A DNA stretch of 64,000 bases from Candidatus Gracilibacteria bacterium GN02-872 (GTDB lineage: Bacteria; Patescibacteriota; Gracilibacteria; BD1-5; UBA6164). The stretch is taken from NCBI GenBank assembly GCA_003260325.1, contig MOLU01000002.1, forward strand, positions 1-64,000. The letters run 5' to 3'. The translations under genes and the position numbers were made by a program. Positions 1 through 9,229 of the stretch are shown piece by piece. How positions within the stretch are numbered: the first letter of the stretch is position 1; each line of letters starts with the position of its first letter. The notes under the pieces are model-generated. The model ran no database searches. It was not told the origin of the DNA and worked only from the letters and a program-made list of their open reading frames with translations.

Positions 1-74
1 GCTATAATATACCAAAAAGCTCCTCTTTGTTTTTCATCTAAAAATTTCCAAGTGTAAATAGTATTTTCTTCCAT
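1..74 (-). CDS. Partial small membrane protein, type IV secretion cluster
   Basis: Only the first 24 codons are inside the window. The start reads MEENTIYTWKFLDEKQRGAF followed by WYIIA, a soluble aromatic N-terminus that seems to be entering a membrane segment. It follows the pilin-like gene on the same strand and is probably the last visible gene of the same operon. Short CPR proteins with an aromatic W-K-F stretch before paired membrane helices resemble this, but the family cannot be fixed from 24 residues. Confidence 0.5.
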   Translation of the reverse strand, partial: MEENTIYTWKFLDEKQRGAFWYII

Positions 75-110
75 TTTTTTTTAAATTATAAATTATTTTT
101 TTGAAAAATA

Positions 111-473
111 TTAGTTTACTCATCAAAAGTTATCAATTACAAATCTGATTATAAAATAAGCACAAGCTGCGATTGCAAAACCAACAAGAGCCATATAAAT
201 AGTTGTTTTTCAGCTTTCAGTATTTCCTTCAACAGAACCAAAAAGATATTTGTAAGCTCAAATAATTATAAATATAACTGCTACAGTTCAAGCTATTCAT
301 ATAAAAAAATTAGTAGCATTTACTATTGCAACTGGAACATCATCAATAGTAAAATCTCAAGTTCTTACTTTTCAGCCATCTATACTTCCTCAGTTTATAA
401 CTCATCAATCACTTGCTAAAACATTATTTATACTTACTAAAAAAAGTATTATTATATAAAATATTTTTTTCAT
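111..473 (-). CDS. VirB2/TrbC-like pilin (Mbov_0395-type)
   Basis: 120 residues when TGA is read as Gly. An N-terminal signal peptide ends near NNVLA-S at residue 20. After a short polar Gly-rich stretch come two hydrophobic helices (about residues 55-80 and 95-115) with a short basic loop carrying NTESGKTTIY between them. Signal peptide plus two helices is the layout of VirB2/TrbC pilins and of the pilin-like conjugal transfer proteins common in CPR genomes. It lies 4 bases after the TraC-like gene, in one operon with PrgI-like and TraC-like genes, which supports a role as pilus subunit or channel component in the membrane. Family membership is inferred from topology and neighbours. Confidence 0.7.
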
Positions 474-477
474 AATT

Positions 478-1188
478 TTAATCATTTAAATTGTAAGAAT
501 CTATATTTCAAACCATCGTATTTAAGCTATCAAGTCTAGGATTATAATAATCAGATAAAAATGTGACAAGCTCATTTTTTGAGATAGGATCAGCTCTGAT
601 TCAAATATTTTCAAGTCAAGTTTGAACAACACTTACTCTTTTTAAAACTTCTTTTTTATATCTACTAAAATTTTTTAATTGATCCTTTACATTTCATAAT
701 TTTTGATCTTGGTTTATAGATTGCCAAAAATCTGTGAAAAAAGACAAAAATCCTGTATTTTTTACAGATCTGTTTTGTTCAGTATCATAAGGAACAATTA
801 TATAAAATTCTTTTTTCATTATTTGAGCGACTTCTATGAGTTTTTTCAAATAAGCTATATATTCATAAGTTTGATTTTGCAGTAAAGCATTTTCTTGCTT
901 TAAAGCTTTTGAATTCAAATTATTTAAGTAAGAATCAATATCAAGTTTTTTTGATCTAACTATTATTTGAATAGGGAAATCTATAGAATTTAAAAATCTT
1001 TGAAAACTTATTATTATTGAGTCTTGTTCATCATTATTTTTTAATAAAAAATTTATTGATGAACACTTTAAGATTATTCTTACAGAATTATCTTTCATTA
1101 TAATGATATTTTCTTTTATTCAAGAAAAAGGTAAATATCTCTGAGTAGAGCTAGAAGGCTCTTTTTTTTGTTTTGTTTTTACTGCCAC
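478..1188 (-). CDS. TraC-like type IV secretion protein
   Basis: 236 residues from a GTG start. An ATG at 1098 would give 206 residues, but it would cut off the conserved segment TQRYLPFSGIKENIIMKDNS. The N-terminal half has the pattern FLNSIDFPIQIIVRSKKLDI, typical of the domain that precedes or accompanies VirB4 ATPases in CPR type IV systems, followed by a helical stretch and then KEFYIIVPYD. No Walker motifs follow, so this is the accessory domain as a separate protein, not the motor. It sits between PrgI-like and pilin genes on the minus strand. The start codon is uncertain because no clear ribosome binding site is visible. Confidence 0.65.
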
Positions 1189-1205
1189 TTTTTTTTTATT
1201 AAAAA

Positions 1206-1619
1206 TTAAATATTTTTCAATTGTTCTTCCATATTTTTTATTTTTTCCATCTTTTTTCACATATCAATTTTTTTATCAGATTTTTCACTAATTATAATGT
1301 AGCCTATATCTAAAGCTGAAAAGCTATCCACTCATTGTTGCCATCTTCTTTCTCATCAGTTTACCCAAGACCTCAAATAATTAAATACAAAAACCATAAA
1401 AGTCATTTCACTGAATTTAAATAATGCAATTAAAATTCAAAAAATACATGGAATCAAAGCAAAAAACGCAGCCCAACTTGATCAAGTTACTCATTGCAAA
1501 GATGTAAAAGTCACATATCAGATTCAAAGACCTCATCCACAAATAGCAAGTTGCCTCAAACTAAGACCAAAAACTATTGGATCTTCATTTTCTATCTGAA
1601 TAGGAATTTTGTATTGCAT
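1206..1619 (-). CDS. PrgI family protein (VirB3/TrbD-like)
   Basis: 137 residues. It begins MQYKIPIQIENEDPIVFGLS, then RQLAICGGGLGI, the typical start of PrgI proteins: a short cytosolic strand followed by two adjacent membrane helices (about residues 26-72). The C-terminus is charged and ends in a Lys-rich helix. PrgI proteins are small inner-membrane parts of type IV secretion systems encoded next to VirB4. Here the gene is 17 bases before the TraC-like start and 16 bases after ybeY, all on the minus strand. Many glycines, including those in GGGLGIG, are TGA codons. Confidence 0.75.
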
Positions 1620-1635
1620 AAAATCTTTTTAAAAA

Positions 1636-2085
1636 CTAAATTTTCTTTTCTTTAAAAATATCTTCCCAAACTTGACATTCCAAAGCATACATTTCTCTGT
1701 AATCTTCTTCTGTTTCATGATCAAAACCAAGAATATGAAGTACAGAATGAATCACTAAATTATAAAATTCTTTTTCAATTGTGATTCCGTATTCTTCGCT
1801 TTGGGAAAGTATTTTTTGTTCAGAAAGTATGACTTCTCATACTGTATCATATTTTTCAAAATTTTGAAAATTTTGGTAATAATGAAAACTCAAAACATCA
1901 GTACTTTTATCAATTCATCTATATTTTTTGTTTAAATCACGAATTTCCTCATTATTTAGGAAAACTATATTTATATTTCCTGATTGCGGTTTTTTCACAA
2001 ATTTTTCTACTTTTTTGAAAATATTTTTTAAAACATCCTCTTTAAATTCAAATTTCGGTTGATTTACTAAAGTATAGTTAAACAT
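1636..2085 (-). CDS. ybeY: Endoribonuclease YbeY (16S rRNA maturation)
   Basis: 149 residues, normal for the family. The metal-binding motif H3xH5xH is visible as HSVLHILGFDHE near residues 115-126, and the preceding GEVILSEQ matches the family GDIvIs segment. YbeY is a zinc-dependent single-strand RNase acting in the cytosol in 16S rRNA 3-prime processing and ribosome quality control. It is the first gene of a minus-strand run that continues into type IV secretion genes; the link is probably only positional. Confidence 0.93.
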
Positions 2086-2129
2086 TTCTCAAAAATAAAT
2101 ATTTTTAAATTTAATTTATTATAATAATT

Positions 2130-2157
2130 TTGCAATTTTTTTCAAAAATATTATAAT
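2130..2157 (+). promoter_or_regulatory. Promoter candidate for the structured RNA
   Basis: TTGCAA (2130-2135), a 16-base spacer and TATAAT (2152-2157) form a good sigma70-type promoter. It points rightwards into the RNA candidate, whose closing helix begins about 20 bases downstream of the -10 box. No protein start follows, which is why I read this as the promoter of an RNA gene. Confidence 0.5.
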
Positions 2158-2163
2158 ATTTTT

Positions 2164-2360
2164 ACAAATAAAAAGATAATCTGTTTTATTGGTGGCATTG
2201 TTAGTTAATTTTTTTCCTTACAAATACAAAAAAATTAAGATGTTCCTAGTTATTTTTCAGCTGAGGGTTAATTCTTTCAAAAGAAAAATGGGCACCTTTG
2301 AAGTTTTCCTTATTAAGGAATACAAAAAAGCTAACTGACCATAAAACGGATTTTTTATTT
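2164..2360 (+). ncRNA. Structured small RNA candidate (possibly 6S-like)
   Basis: A non-coding stretch of about 190 bases whose ends pair. Bases 2178-2193 pair with 2338-2352 in a closing helix of about 15 bp (one arm contains CTGTTTTAT, the other ATAAAACGG). Inside it GTTAGTT (2200-2206) pairs with AGCTAAC (2329-2335). Short internal hairpins occur at TTCTTTCAAAAGAAA and TTCCTTATTAAGGAA. A T-rich run follows the closing helix, as in a terminator, and a strong promoter precedes it. A long rod with closed ends, free of ORFs, is the shape of 6S RNA, but I could not verify the central bubble; another RNA or a long leader is possible. Confidence 0.5.
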
Positions 2361-2435
2361 TATTTAATTTACTTAAAAGTATTTTTTACCAAAAAATAAT
2401 TATAAAACTTGTCAACTAAAAATACAAAATAATTT

Positions 2436-2463
2436 TTGTTTTTTCAATCTTAAATGCTATAAT
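2436..2463 (+). promoter_or_regulatory. Promoter candidate for the type IV pilin gene
   Basis: TTGTTT (2436-2441), a 16-base spacer and TATAAT (2458-2463), 35 bases before the pilin ATG. The -10 box is a consensus match. Confidence 0.5.
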
Positions 2464-2498
2464 TTAACTGTTTAATTTTATTTTTAACTTTCATAATT

Positions 2499-3065
2499 AT
2501 GAGACTAAATTCTAAAAAAGCTTTTACACTTATAGAACTTATGGTAGTTATAGCTATTATTGGTATTCTAGCTACAGCTGGTATAACTCAATATATGTCT
2601 TATCAAGCTAGATCTAGAGATGCTGTTAGAGTATCTGATGTTCCTGAGGCTGTTACTGCTTTAACTACTTATCAATCAGATAATTCTACTTTCCCAGATA
2701 GTTTTAATAATGATGGATGTTTATCTAATTGAGCAGGGATTCCTAGTGAATCTTTGAAAGATTACTTTGGTTGAGGAAAGGCTCCTATAGATCCAGTTGC
2801 AGGAACTGTTTCTAAACCTTGTGGAACTGCTAGATCTTTTTGATATAAACCCCTAACTAGAAATTGAGTTGAAAAATCTAGTTTCGTAGTTACAACAAAT
2901 GTAGAAACTTGGCAAAAAGCAAATGTTGATTGAAGCAAATTAACTTGAGATGAATATAGTGCATATGAGACAGCATTCAATGATTATGCAGACCCTGAAA
3001 AAACATCTACTGATACAAAAAAGAGAATGGATCCAAATAATTCTATTTACTGACAAGTTCAATAG
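2499..3065 (+). CDS. Type IV pilin-like protein (prepilin)
   Basis: 188 residues. The N-terminus has the class III signal: a short basic leader MRLNSKKA, then FTLIELMVVIAIIGILA with Glu at position 5 of the mature form, cleaved and N-methylated by PilD-type peptidase at A-F. A soluble head of about 150 residues follows, with a Cys pair (GCLS and KPCGT). Type IV pilins form surface fibres used for attachment, DNA uptake or twitching. The gene stands alone between its own promoter and a terminator. In the head many glycines are TGA, so in the standard code the gene would appear to stop after about 77 residues. Confidence 0.85.
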
Positions 3066-3095
3066 TCTGAAACATTTAAAAATATGAAAAAATAA

Positions 3096-3127
3096 AAAAA
3101 TTAGTTAATATATTAACTAATTTTTTT
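3096..3127. terminator. Bidirectional terminator
   Basis: The 10-bp stem ATTAGTTAAT/ATTAACTAAT (3100-3121) is flanked by A and T runs on both sides and serves the convergent pilin and AMMECR1 genes. Confidence 0.75.
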
Positions 3128-3155
3128 ACGCTTCAAAACACCTTTTGGAAAAAAT

Positions 3156-3689
3156 TTAATAATTTGTAAAAATTTCAGTTTTTATCTCATAAATAACATA
3201 ATCAGCTTCTTTAAAACTTTGTTCGTTTAATTTTTCTTTCAAAACTCAAACAAAGTCTTCACCAGAAATCAGCTTTGGATTGATGTTTGGTAAGATACAA
3301 GCAAGTCTTGAATAATCATTTTTTATTGCGATGATTCCTGATCTTGTCGGATCTATATCTTTTACACTTTTATCTTTTAGCATATTTCTACTAGATATTT
3401 TGTCTATTCTTATTTTTAAATCACTAGCTTCATTTGCTGTCAATGGAGAAAATCTACTATCTTTTGAAATTGCCTCAAAAGTATTTTCAATCAACTCTTC
3501 TACAGCATTATCCTTCAAATCTTTTATGTTTCCAGCACTTCCTCTAACTTCTCATTTTGAATAAATAGTTACAAAGCAGCTAATTTTTTCGTTTATCAAG
3601 CTTTTATCCTCGATTTTTAAGTCAATCAAACTTATTTTTTTCCCAGTCTGGATAAAATAATCAATTACTTGTTTTACTATTGAAATCAT
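3156..3689 (-). CDS. AMMECR1 domain protein
   Basis: 177 residues, the usual size of stand-alone AMMECR1 proteins. Residues about 39-60 read CFVTIYSKGEVRGSAGNIKD, matching the family core (C/G-F-V-T-x-x-x-G-x-L-R-G-C-x-G). The usual LRGCIG cysteine is replaced by Ala or Ser here. A central helix-rich part with SRFSPLTANE (family DPRFxPV) and a C-terminal strand VYEIKTEIF follow. The molecular function is not settled; relatives occur in AmmeMemoRadiSam systems. The start is the ATG just upstream of VKQVIDYF. Confidence 0.8.
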
Positions 3690-3708
3690 TTTTTGAAAAA
3701 TTAAAAAT

Positions 3709-4458
3709 TTAAATTGAGTTTTTTTGTTCTTCTTCTTTTTCGTTTTCTTCGTCTTCTTTCTTTATTTTATAAAAAATATCTCAAATTGGATCACTTCAAG
3801 TCAATCTGTAAAAATGATAATAAACTACATCAAAAAGCTTTTTTAAAAAAATAATTAAAAAATTTATTATTGGTAATAGAAAAACTAAAGATAAAAGTTT
3901 TGCAATTCAATCTGAAAATAAATTAAAAAATATTATAGCGATTATTGAGCTTATAAAAAGTCAAATAAAACTTCAATAAATTCAAATCATTACATATCTA
4001 TAATTATTTAAAATATCTAAAATAATGTGAGTTCAAAAAATAACTATAAGTACGTGAAAAATATAACACATCAAAATATTATTTATTGAACCTCATCAGT
4101 AAATCAAATAAACTGGAGTCATCATAATATAAACCAAAACTTGGAAAAATGCAATTTGAGTAAAAATCACATTATTTTTTTTATATCTTTCTGGATTTGT
4201 TGCTCATAAAATAGAATAAGAAAGCAACAAAGCTACAGATGTTCAAATAAGCGTTATTATAGATAAAATAATTGAAAAAAGAGTTTCAACCTTTGTTCAA
4301 ACTTTTGGGTTATAAACATTTGCGAAAAGATCTGTATAATTTCAAATAAAAAAAGCAAAAGCAAGAATTGCAATACTTCAAATAAGTCAAGCAAGAAAAA
4401 CTCAAGCAGAGCTTATTCCTATATCTTGCCAACTTTCTTTTCTTTCCAAAATACTCAT
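3709..4458 (-). CDS. Conserved polytopic membrane protein, unknown function
   Basis: 249 residues with about six hydrophobic helices, each containing several TGA-encoded glycines, and a strongly acidic/Lys tail (IKKEDEENEKEEEQ) at the C-terminus. I do not recognise the family. The first segment, after a short soluble start MSILERKESWQDIG, is a helix rich in Gly and Ile. It ends 20 bases before the AMMECR1 start and follows lspA by 16 bases, so lspA, this gene and the AMMECR1 gene probably form one minus-strand operon. Confidence 0.7.
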
Positions 4459-4474
4459 AAGAAAATATTATAAA

Positions 4475-4909
4475 TTAAATTTTTTTATTTTTTTGTAAAA
4501 ATGTTTTTAAAATGAAAATCACTGCTCAAATACATATAAAAGCATCAGCTAAATTAAAAACAGAAAAATATTTCACTCAAATAAAATCAACAACAAAAGA
4601 ATTTACTATTCTTTCATAACCGTTTCAAATAGCTCATGCAAGAATCAAACCAAAAGCAAAATCCATAATTTTATCATTCTTTTTCTTTTCTTCTGTAAAA
4701 TAATAATAAAAAATTCATAAAATCAAAATTATTGTTACAATTTTTAGAAAAGGAATACTTATGGAAAAAGCGATTCATTTATTTTCTACATATCATAAAT
4801 ATAAAAAATCAGAAATCAAGTTTATGTTTTCTTTAAGATAAAGGCTTGCAAGGTATTTAGAAACTAAATCAAGCAAAACTCAAAAAATAATTGTAAAATA
4901 AAAAAACAT
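4475..4909 (-). CDS. lspA: Lipoprotein signal peptidase (signal peptidase II)
   Basis: 144 residues with four membrane helices. Family motifs appear in order: ENKGIAFS (residues about 44-51), GAIGNGYERI and VVDFIG (about 98-112), and FNLADAFI (about 120-127). The two catalytic aspartates of LspA correspond to the D of VVDFI and of FNLAD. The family NxxDR segment is NGYER here, so Glu replaces its Asp. It cleaves prolipoprotein signal peptides in the membrane. Its substrates may include the lipoproteins predicted at 11063-11746 and 22867-23571. Confidence 0.93.
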
Positions 4910-4958
4910 TTGACTATTTTAAATTATAATTTATAAATTTTTTAAAAAAGGAGAAAAA

Positions 4959-5177
4959 ATGGAAATTTTAGTTGTAGGTATTGGCAATCTTCTTTATAGG
5001 GAAATATTGCTTCTTGATGCTTTGCTTGCTGAGCAAGGAGTAAAATACGAAAGTCGCTATAATGCGACAAATGTGGAGTGGATTTTTGATAAAAATCAAA
5101 TTCAAAAACTGGAAACAGAAACTTTATTTTTGCTTTTAGAACTAAAGAAATTTGAACTAAAGTTTGTAAAATGCTAG
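4959..5177 (+). CDS. Small protein of unknown function
   Basis: 72 residues, preceded by an unusually clear ribosome binding site (AAGGAG seven bases before the ATG), which is rare in this window. It is hydrophobic at the start (MEILVVGIGNLLYREI), then charged, with a Leu-rich C-terminal helix ending FVKC. All of its few glycines use GGN codons, none TGA. It runs divergently from lspA and ends in a terminator. I do not recognise it. It could be a small transferred gene or a leader-type peptide. Confidence 0.5.
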   Translation: MEILVVGIGNLLYREILLLDALLAEQGVKYESRYNATNVEWIFDKNQIQKLETETLFLLLELKKFELKFVKC

Positions 5178-5197
5178 ATTTTCTAGCATTTTTTATT
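5170..5197. terminator. Terminator hairpin
   Basis: AATGCTAG/CTAGCATT (5170-5177 with 5183-5190) followed by TTTTT. It overlaps the end of the 72-residue gene and lies at the stop of the convergent mtaB gene. Confidence 0.7.
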
Positions 5198-6479
5198 TAA
5201 GAATTCATTTTACAATACTATTTTTCTTTATTTCTCACTCCAAAATTTCAAAAGTTCTATCATCAGCTTCGATGTAATTTTCAGTCCATCCTTTCCATCT
5301 AATTTTTCAATTTTCTTCTTTTACTACTTCAATCAAAACTTCAAATTTCTTTCAAATATTTCTCTCTATAAAGTCATCTCTCACAGAATCAGCTATGAAT
5401 TCTAAATCCCACATTCTGTCTTTTTTTTCTAAGTCAGAAACTTGATTTTCAAATTTTCAAGCTGGAACTGATTCTCAAAATTTGTGCGCGCTAAAGGGAA
5501 ATGCGTGAACTTTGGTAATAAGTCAATCTTTTACTAAATTATAAGTATCCATAAAATCATCTTTTGTTTCTCATGGAAAACCTACGATTATATCAGCTCA
5601 AATACTTACTTCAACTCAATCTTCTCTTTCTAAATTTTTTGTTTTTTCAAGCAATTTTCTCATATATTCTCAATCATAATGTCTTCTCATATCTTTCAAA
5701 ACTTTGCTTGAGCCAGACTGAACAGAAAAGTGAAAATGTGGATAAATTCTTTTATTTTTAAATATTTCTAAGCATCTGTCATCTATAAATTCTGGTCAAA
5801 GAGAACTTATTCTTAGCCTAGGAATAGTAGTTTTTTCTAAAATATATTCAAGTAGTTCAGCAAATCTTGACTGTCAAACATCATTTGTATCCCTAAGTCA
5901 CCAAGCTGATAAATTTACTCAAGTTAAAACAACTTCTTTTCCTCATCCAAATTCAAACTCTGTAATTTCTGAGACTATATCATCTTTATCTCTATAATAA
6001 TGCCTTCATCTTTTTTGAACAGTAAGACAAAAAGTACAAAAACTATTACATCATCATTGGATAAGTAAGAATTTTTTTGTGTAAATTTGCTTTTGAGTAA
6101 AGTTTTTTAGTTTTGAAAAATCTACTTTTTTCTTTTCTTCTTTTTTTGTTTTAGAATCGATTTCTAATTTTAATTCTTCAGGTTTTTCTCATAAAATAAT
6201 TATTTTTCATTCAAATTCTTTCAATTCTGGATAAATATCAAAAAAATCATCTTGAGCTTCTCATTTTTTAAAAGCTCAACATCAACTTATAAATATTTTA
6301 TCATCTCACTCTAGTTTTTTTACTTCGTCTTTTACAAATTTTATCCATTTTCTTTTTGCTTTATCTGTTACGACACAACTTGCTACAAAAATACCATTTT
6401 TATCTTTTAAATATTCTGATTTCAACCATTCATCAGTATAATATTTATTTACTTTGCATCAAAAAATCTTAAATTGCAT
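5193..6479 (-). CDS. mtaB: Threonylcarbamoyladenosine tRNA methylthiotransferase MtaB
   Basis: 428 residues, normal for the family. The N-terminal MTTase domain begins MQFKIFGCKVNKYYTDEW; the GCKVNxY signature separates MtaB from MiaB and RimO. The radical SAM cluster motif CNSFCTFCLT follows (C-x3-C-x2-C, residues about 171-180), with two TGA-encoded glycines just before it. A C-terminal TRAM-like beta segment ends the protein. The enzyme adds a methylthio group to t6A at position 37 of tRNAs reading ANN codons, using S-adenosylmethionine and two Fe-S clusters in the cytosol. The gene lies alone between a terminator and tRNA-Gln. Confidence 0.9.
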
Positions 6480-6571
6480 TTAATTTTGTTAGTTTTTAAT
6501 TTTTTTACAGAAAAAATCTCACTTCAAACCCAAAGAAGCAAGAATTTTCTAAAAAATTCTTTTATTATAAT

Positions 6572-6646
6572 TGGCTGAGGTGGAGGGATTCGAACCCACG
6601 GATGTCAGATTCAGAGTCTGATGCCTTACCACTTGGCTACACCTCA
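6572..6646 (-). tRNA. tRNA-Gln (anticodon CTG)
   Basis: 75 nt with CCA encoded. The acceptor TGAGGTG/CACCTCA is perfectly paired, the discriminator base is G, and the anticodon stem TCAGA/TCTGA encloses loop CTCTGAA with anticodon CTG. The T loop is GTTCGAATCC. It decodes CAG as glutamine. It is transcribed on the minus strand just upstream of mtaB. Confidence 0.93.
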
Positions 6647-6816
6647 ATTTCTTCTTTTTTTTATTATACATATTTTTTTTTATTTTAAAAGAAAAAAATT
6701 GCGATTTATTAAAATATTTTAAATTTTTAGTTAATTATAAAATATTTTTTTATAAATATTTTGATTATTGAGAAAAAACTTTTATAATTCGTTAAAAATT
6801 TTTTAATAGAATAAAA

Positions 6817-8079
6817 ATGCAAAAATATAAAATTTGAATAGATGAAGCGGGAAGATGACCTTGGCTTTGATGTGTTGTTGCTGCGGCTTTTGCTATAAAT
6901 CCAGAAAATCCTCCAGAAAGAGTATTTCTTGAAAAACTAAATGATAGCAAAAAATTAACAGCCAAAAATAGAGAAAAAGTTTTTAGTGAGATTATAGAAC
7001 TTAGTAGATGAAAGAATCCAAAAATATTTTTTTGAGTTTGAGTTGTGGATAATTATTTTATAGATGAAAATAATATCAAACAAGCCAATAAAGAAGCAAT
7101 GAGAAGAGCTATTATTGAAATCAAAAGAAAAATAAATTATTTTAATTATGGAAAAAGTTTAAAATTGGATGTTTTTATTGATTGAAATGATAATTATAGC
7201 TTTGAAGAACTTGACAAAAAACCGATTTTTATAATTTGATGAGATTCAAAGGTTCAGGAAATTTCAGCTGCATCAATAATTGCAAAAGTTTTTAGAGACA
7301 ATTTGATGGAAAAATATTCTTTACTTTATCCTGATCTTTGACTGGAAAAACACAAATGATATTGAACAAAACAACATAAAAATTATTTAGAAAATAGCTC
7401 AAAAGTGACTTGAATTCATAGAATTTCTTACAAGCCAGTAAAAGAAATTTTGCAGAAAAAACCAAAACTTTTACTTCATATTTGCTGCGGACCTGATACT
7501 TGCGTGCCAGTTATGGATTTGAAAAAAGATTATGAAGTGATTTGTTTCTGGTATGATCCAAATATTCATCCTAAGTCTGAGCACGACAAAAGACTTGCTG
7601 AGTTTATCAAAGTTTGTGAAATAGAGCAGGTTGAGTACATCATTTGAGAATATGATGTTTGACATTTTTTTGAAAGAATAAAAGGTTTTGAAGATACTCC
7701 AGAAAGATGAGAAAAGTGTACTAGATGCTATGATATGAGGCTTGAAAGAGCAGCTTTGGAAGCAAGAAAGCTTTGAATAAAGTATTGGTCATCAACTTTA
7801 AATAATTCTCCTCACAAAGATATAGAAAAAATGTTTATTTTATGAGATAAATGGTCTTCAAAAGAAACATTTGACAAAGAAAAAAATACTGGTTTAAAAG
7901 ATAGACTTGACTTCTTAAAAATAGCATTTAGAAAAAATAAATGATTTGAAAGAAGTGTAGAGTACACAAAAAAGCACGGTATTTATAGACAAAATTATTG
8001 TTGATGTATTTATAGTGATACTTTTCCAGGTTGAAAAGAACAATTTTTAAAAAAACTAAAAGATAAATGACAAGAATAA
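6817..8079 (+). CDS. RNase HII - epoxyqueuosine reductase QueH fusion
   Basis: A single 420-residue frame. Residues 1-207 are RNase HII, which removes ribonucleotides from DNA: GIDEAGRGPWLG (Asp9, Glu10), DSKKL, a central FIDGN Asp and [12 protein letters not shown]. Residues about 212-420 are QueH (DUF208), the last enzyme of queuosine synthesis, an Fe-S epoxyqueuosine reductase: [34 protein letters not shown], and near the C-terminus [20 protein letters not shown] followed by CGC. Both halves look complete and no stop lies between them; an internal TTG at 7450 could start QueH alone, but no binding site precedes it. The frame overlaps the DenV-like gene by 13 bases. Confidence 0.9.
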
Positions 8080-8483
8080 ATTTAATAAATCCGGAAAAAC
8101 TTACAGATCAGCACTTATTGGCAGAATACAGAGAATTACCGAGAATATTTTGAATAGTGAGAAAAAAGATCTCTGAAAATAAAGAAATAAAAGTCTGAAA
8201 AAAATACAAAATGTGAACTTGACATGTTATTTTTTTCTATGATAAACTTTTATTTTTACAAAAAAGGCTTGAAAAAATATCTTCTGAATGTAAGAAAAGA
8301 AATTTTAAAATTTCTTTTACAGAAAAAATAAATCTAGACGAATTTCCAGAAAACTTAAAAAAAGATTTTTCTCCAAGTAAAAGGGATCTAGAAATTTCAG
8401 AAAAAAGAATCAAAGAAAAACTTGATTCAAAGAAAAATTTTTATAAATATTATTGAAAAATTATAGATGAAAAAGGTATTTAA
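8067..8483 (+). CDS. Pyrimidine dimer DNA glycosylase (DenV/endonuclease V-like)
   Basis: 138 residues, the length of T4 endonuclease V, and alignable with it from memory along its whole length. It begins MTRINL and continues [20 protein letters not shown]; the nucleophile Thr2, Arg3 and catalytic Glu23 occupy the same positions as in T4. TGHVIFFYDKLLFLQKR and the C-terminal FYKYYGK are also shared. The enzyme cuts the glycosyl bond at UV-induced pyrimidine dimers and then nicks the backbone. It is the middle gene of an overlapping operon. The phage-like origin is an inference, but its glycines are TGA, so it has been resident for some time. Confidence 0.92.
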
Positions 8484-9165
8484 AGATAAAATTATAAACA
8501 TTGATGAAAATATTTTTGACTCAAAATTTTTGTTTTCTTACTTGTATAGTAAATATTTTTCTGAAGAAATAGAAGTATTCTTTATGGAAGATTTGCTTAA
8601 AAAAAAGGAAAACACAGAACTTTTAAATAATTTAAACTGAAAATTTGCGATGTACAGCGAAGTTTATTCTCCAAAAGACGAATTAGCAATTTTTGAGGAA
8701 CTTTTTGCCTATGCAATCGAGAAAAATAAAAAAATTCATATTGTTTGAATTACTTTGAAAGAAGAACTTGAAATTTTAGAAAAATATTATTCACAAAGCT
8801 GATTTTTGAGGGAAGATGTAAATTGTTTTGTTGTAGATTTTGAGAAAACTTTAGTTTCAGTTTCAGTAAATATTGAAAATCTGATTTGGAGAGGAAGTGA
8901 TTACAAAGCCAACTGAAAAAAAATATTTTTTATTCCACCGATTCGTGAATCTGGTCAAAACAAAGCGATTTTTAAGTGAATAAATAGATGAAGTGTTGCT
9001 TCAATTTACATAAAAGATTTTAAAAATCCAAAAAATATAGAATTTTTAGAAAATTGTATAAAAGAAGAAAAAATTTTGCCGATTACATTTGCAAAAGTTT
9101 TAAATTATAATTTAAAAGAATTATGATTTAGTTGAACAGAAAAAGATTTGATAATTTCATATTAA
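8467..9165 (+). CDS. Protein of unknown function downstream of denV-like gene
   Basis: 232 residues, start overlapping the DenV-like gene by 17 bases, so co-translated. It is mixed alpha/beta with no membrane segment. The C-terminal half carries FIPPIRESGQNKAIFKGINR and a basic stretch that could bind nucleic acid or a phosphate, but I recognise no family. Its place after RNase HII-QueH and a UV repair glycosylase suggests, weakly, a nucleic acid role. Confidence 0.7.
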
Positions 9166-9192
9166 AAAAATTAATTTCATTGAAAAATAGAA

Positions 9193-9226
9193 AAAGTAGG
9201 AGTAAAAATACAATCCTACTTTTTTT
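9193..9226. terminator. Terminator between convergent genes
   Basis: AAAGTAGGA/TCCTACTTT stem with a 12-base loop followed by seven T, at the end of the denV operon and next to the rmuC stop. Confidence 0.75.
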
Positions 9227-9229
9227 ATG

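Noticed and set aside
7450..8079. QueH as a separate gene starting at TTG 7450
   Set aside because: The frame is continuous with RNase HII and no ribosome binding site precedes the TTG, so a fusion is the simpler reading.
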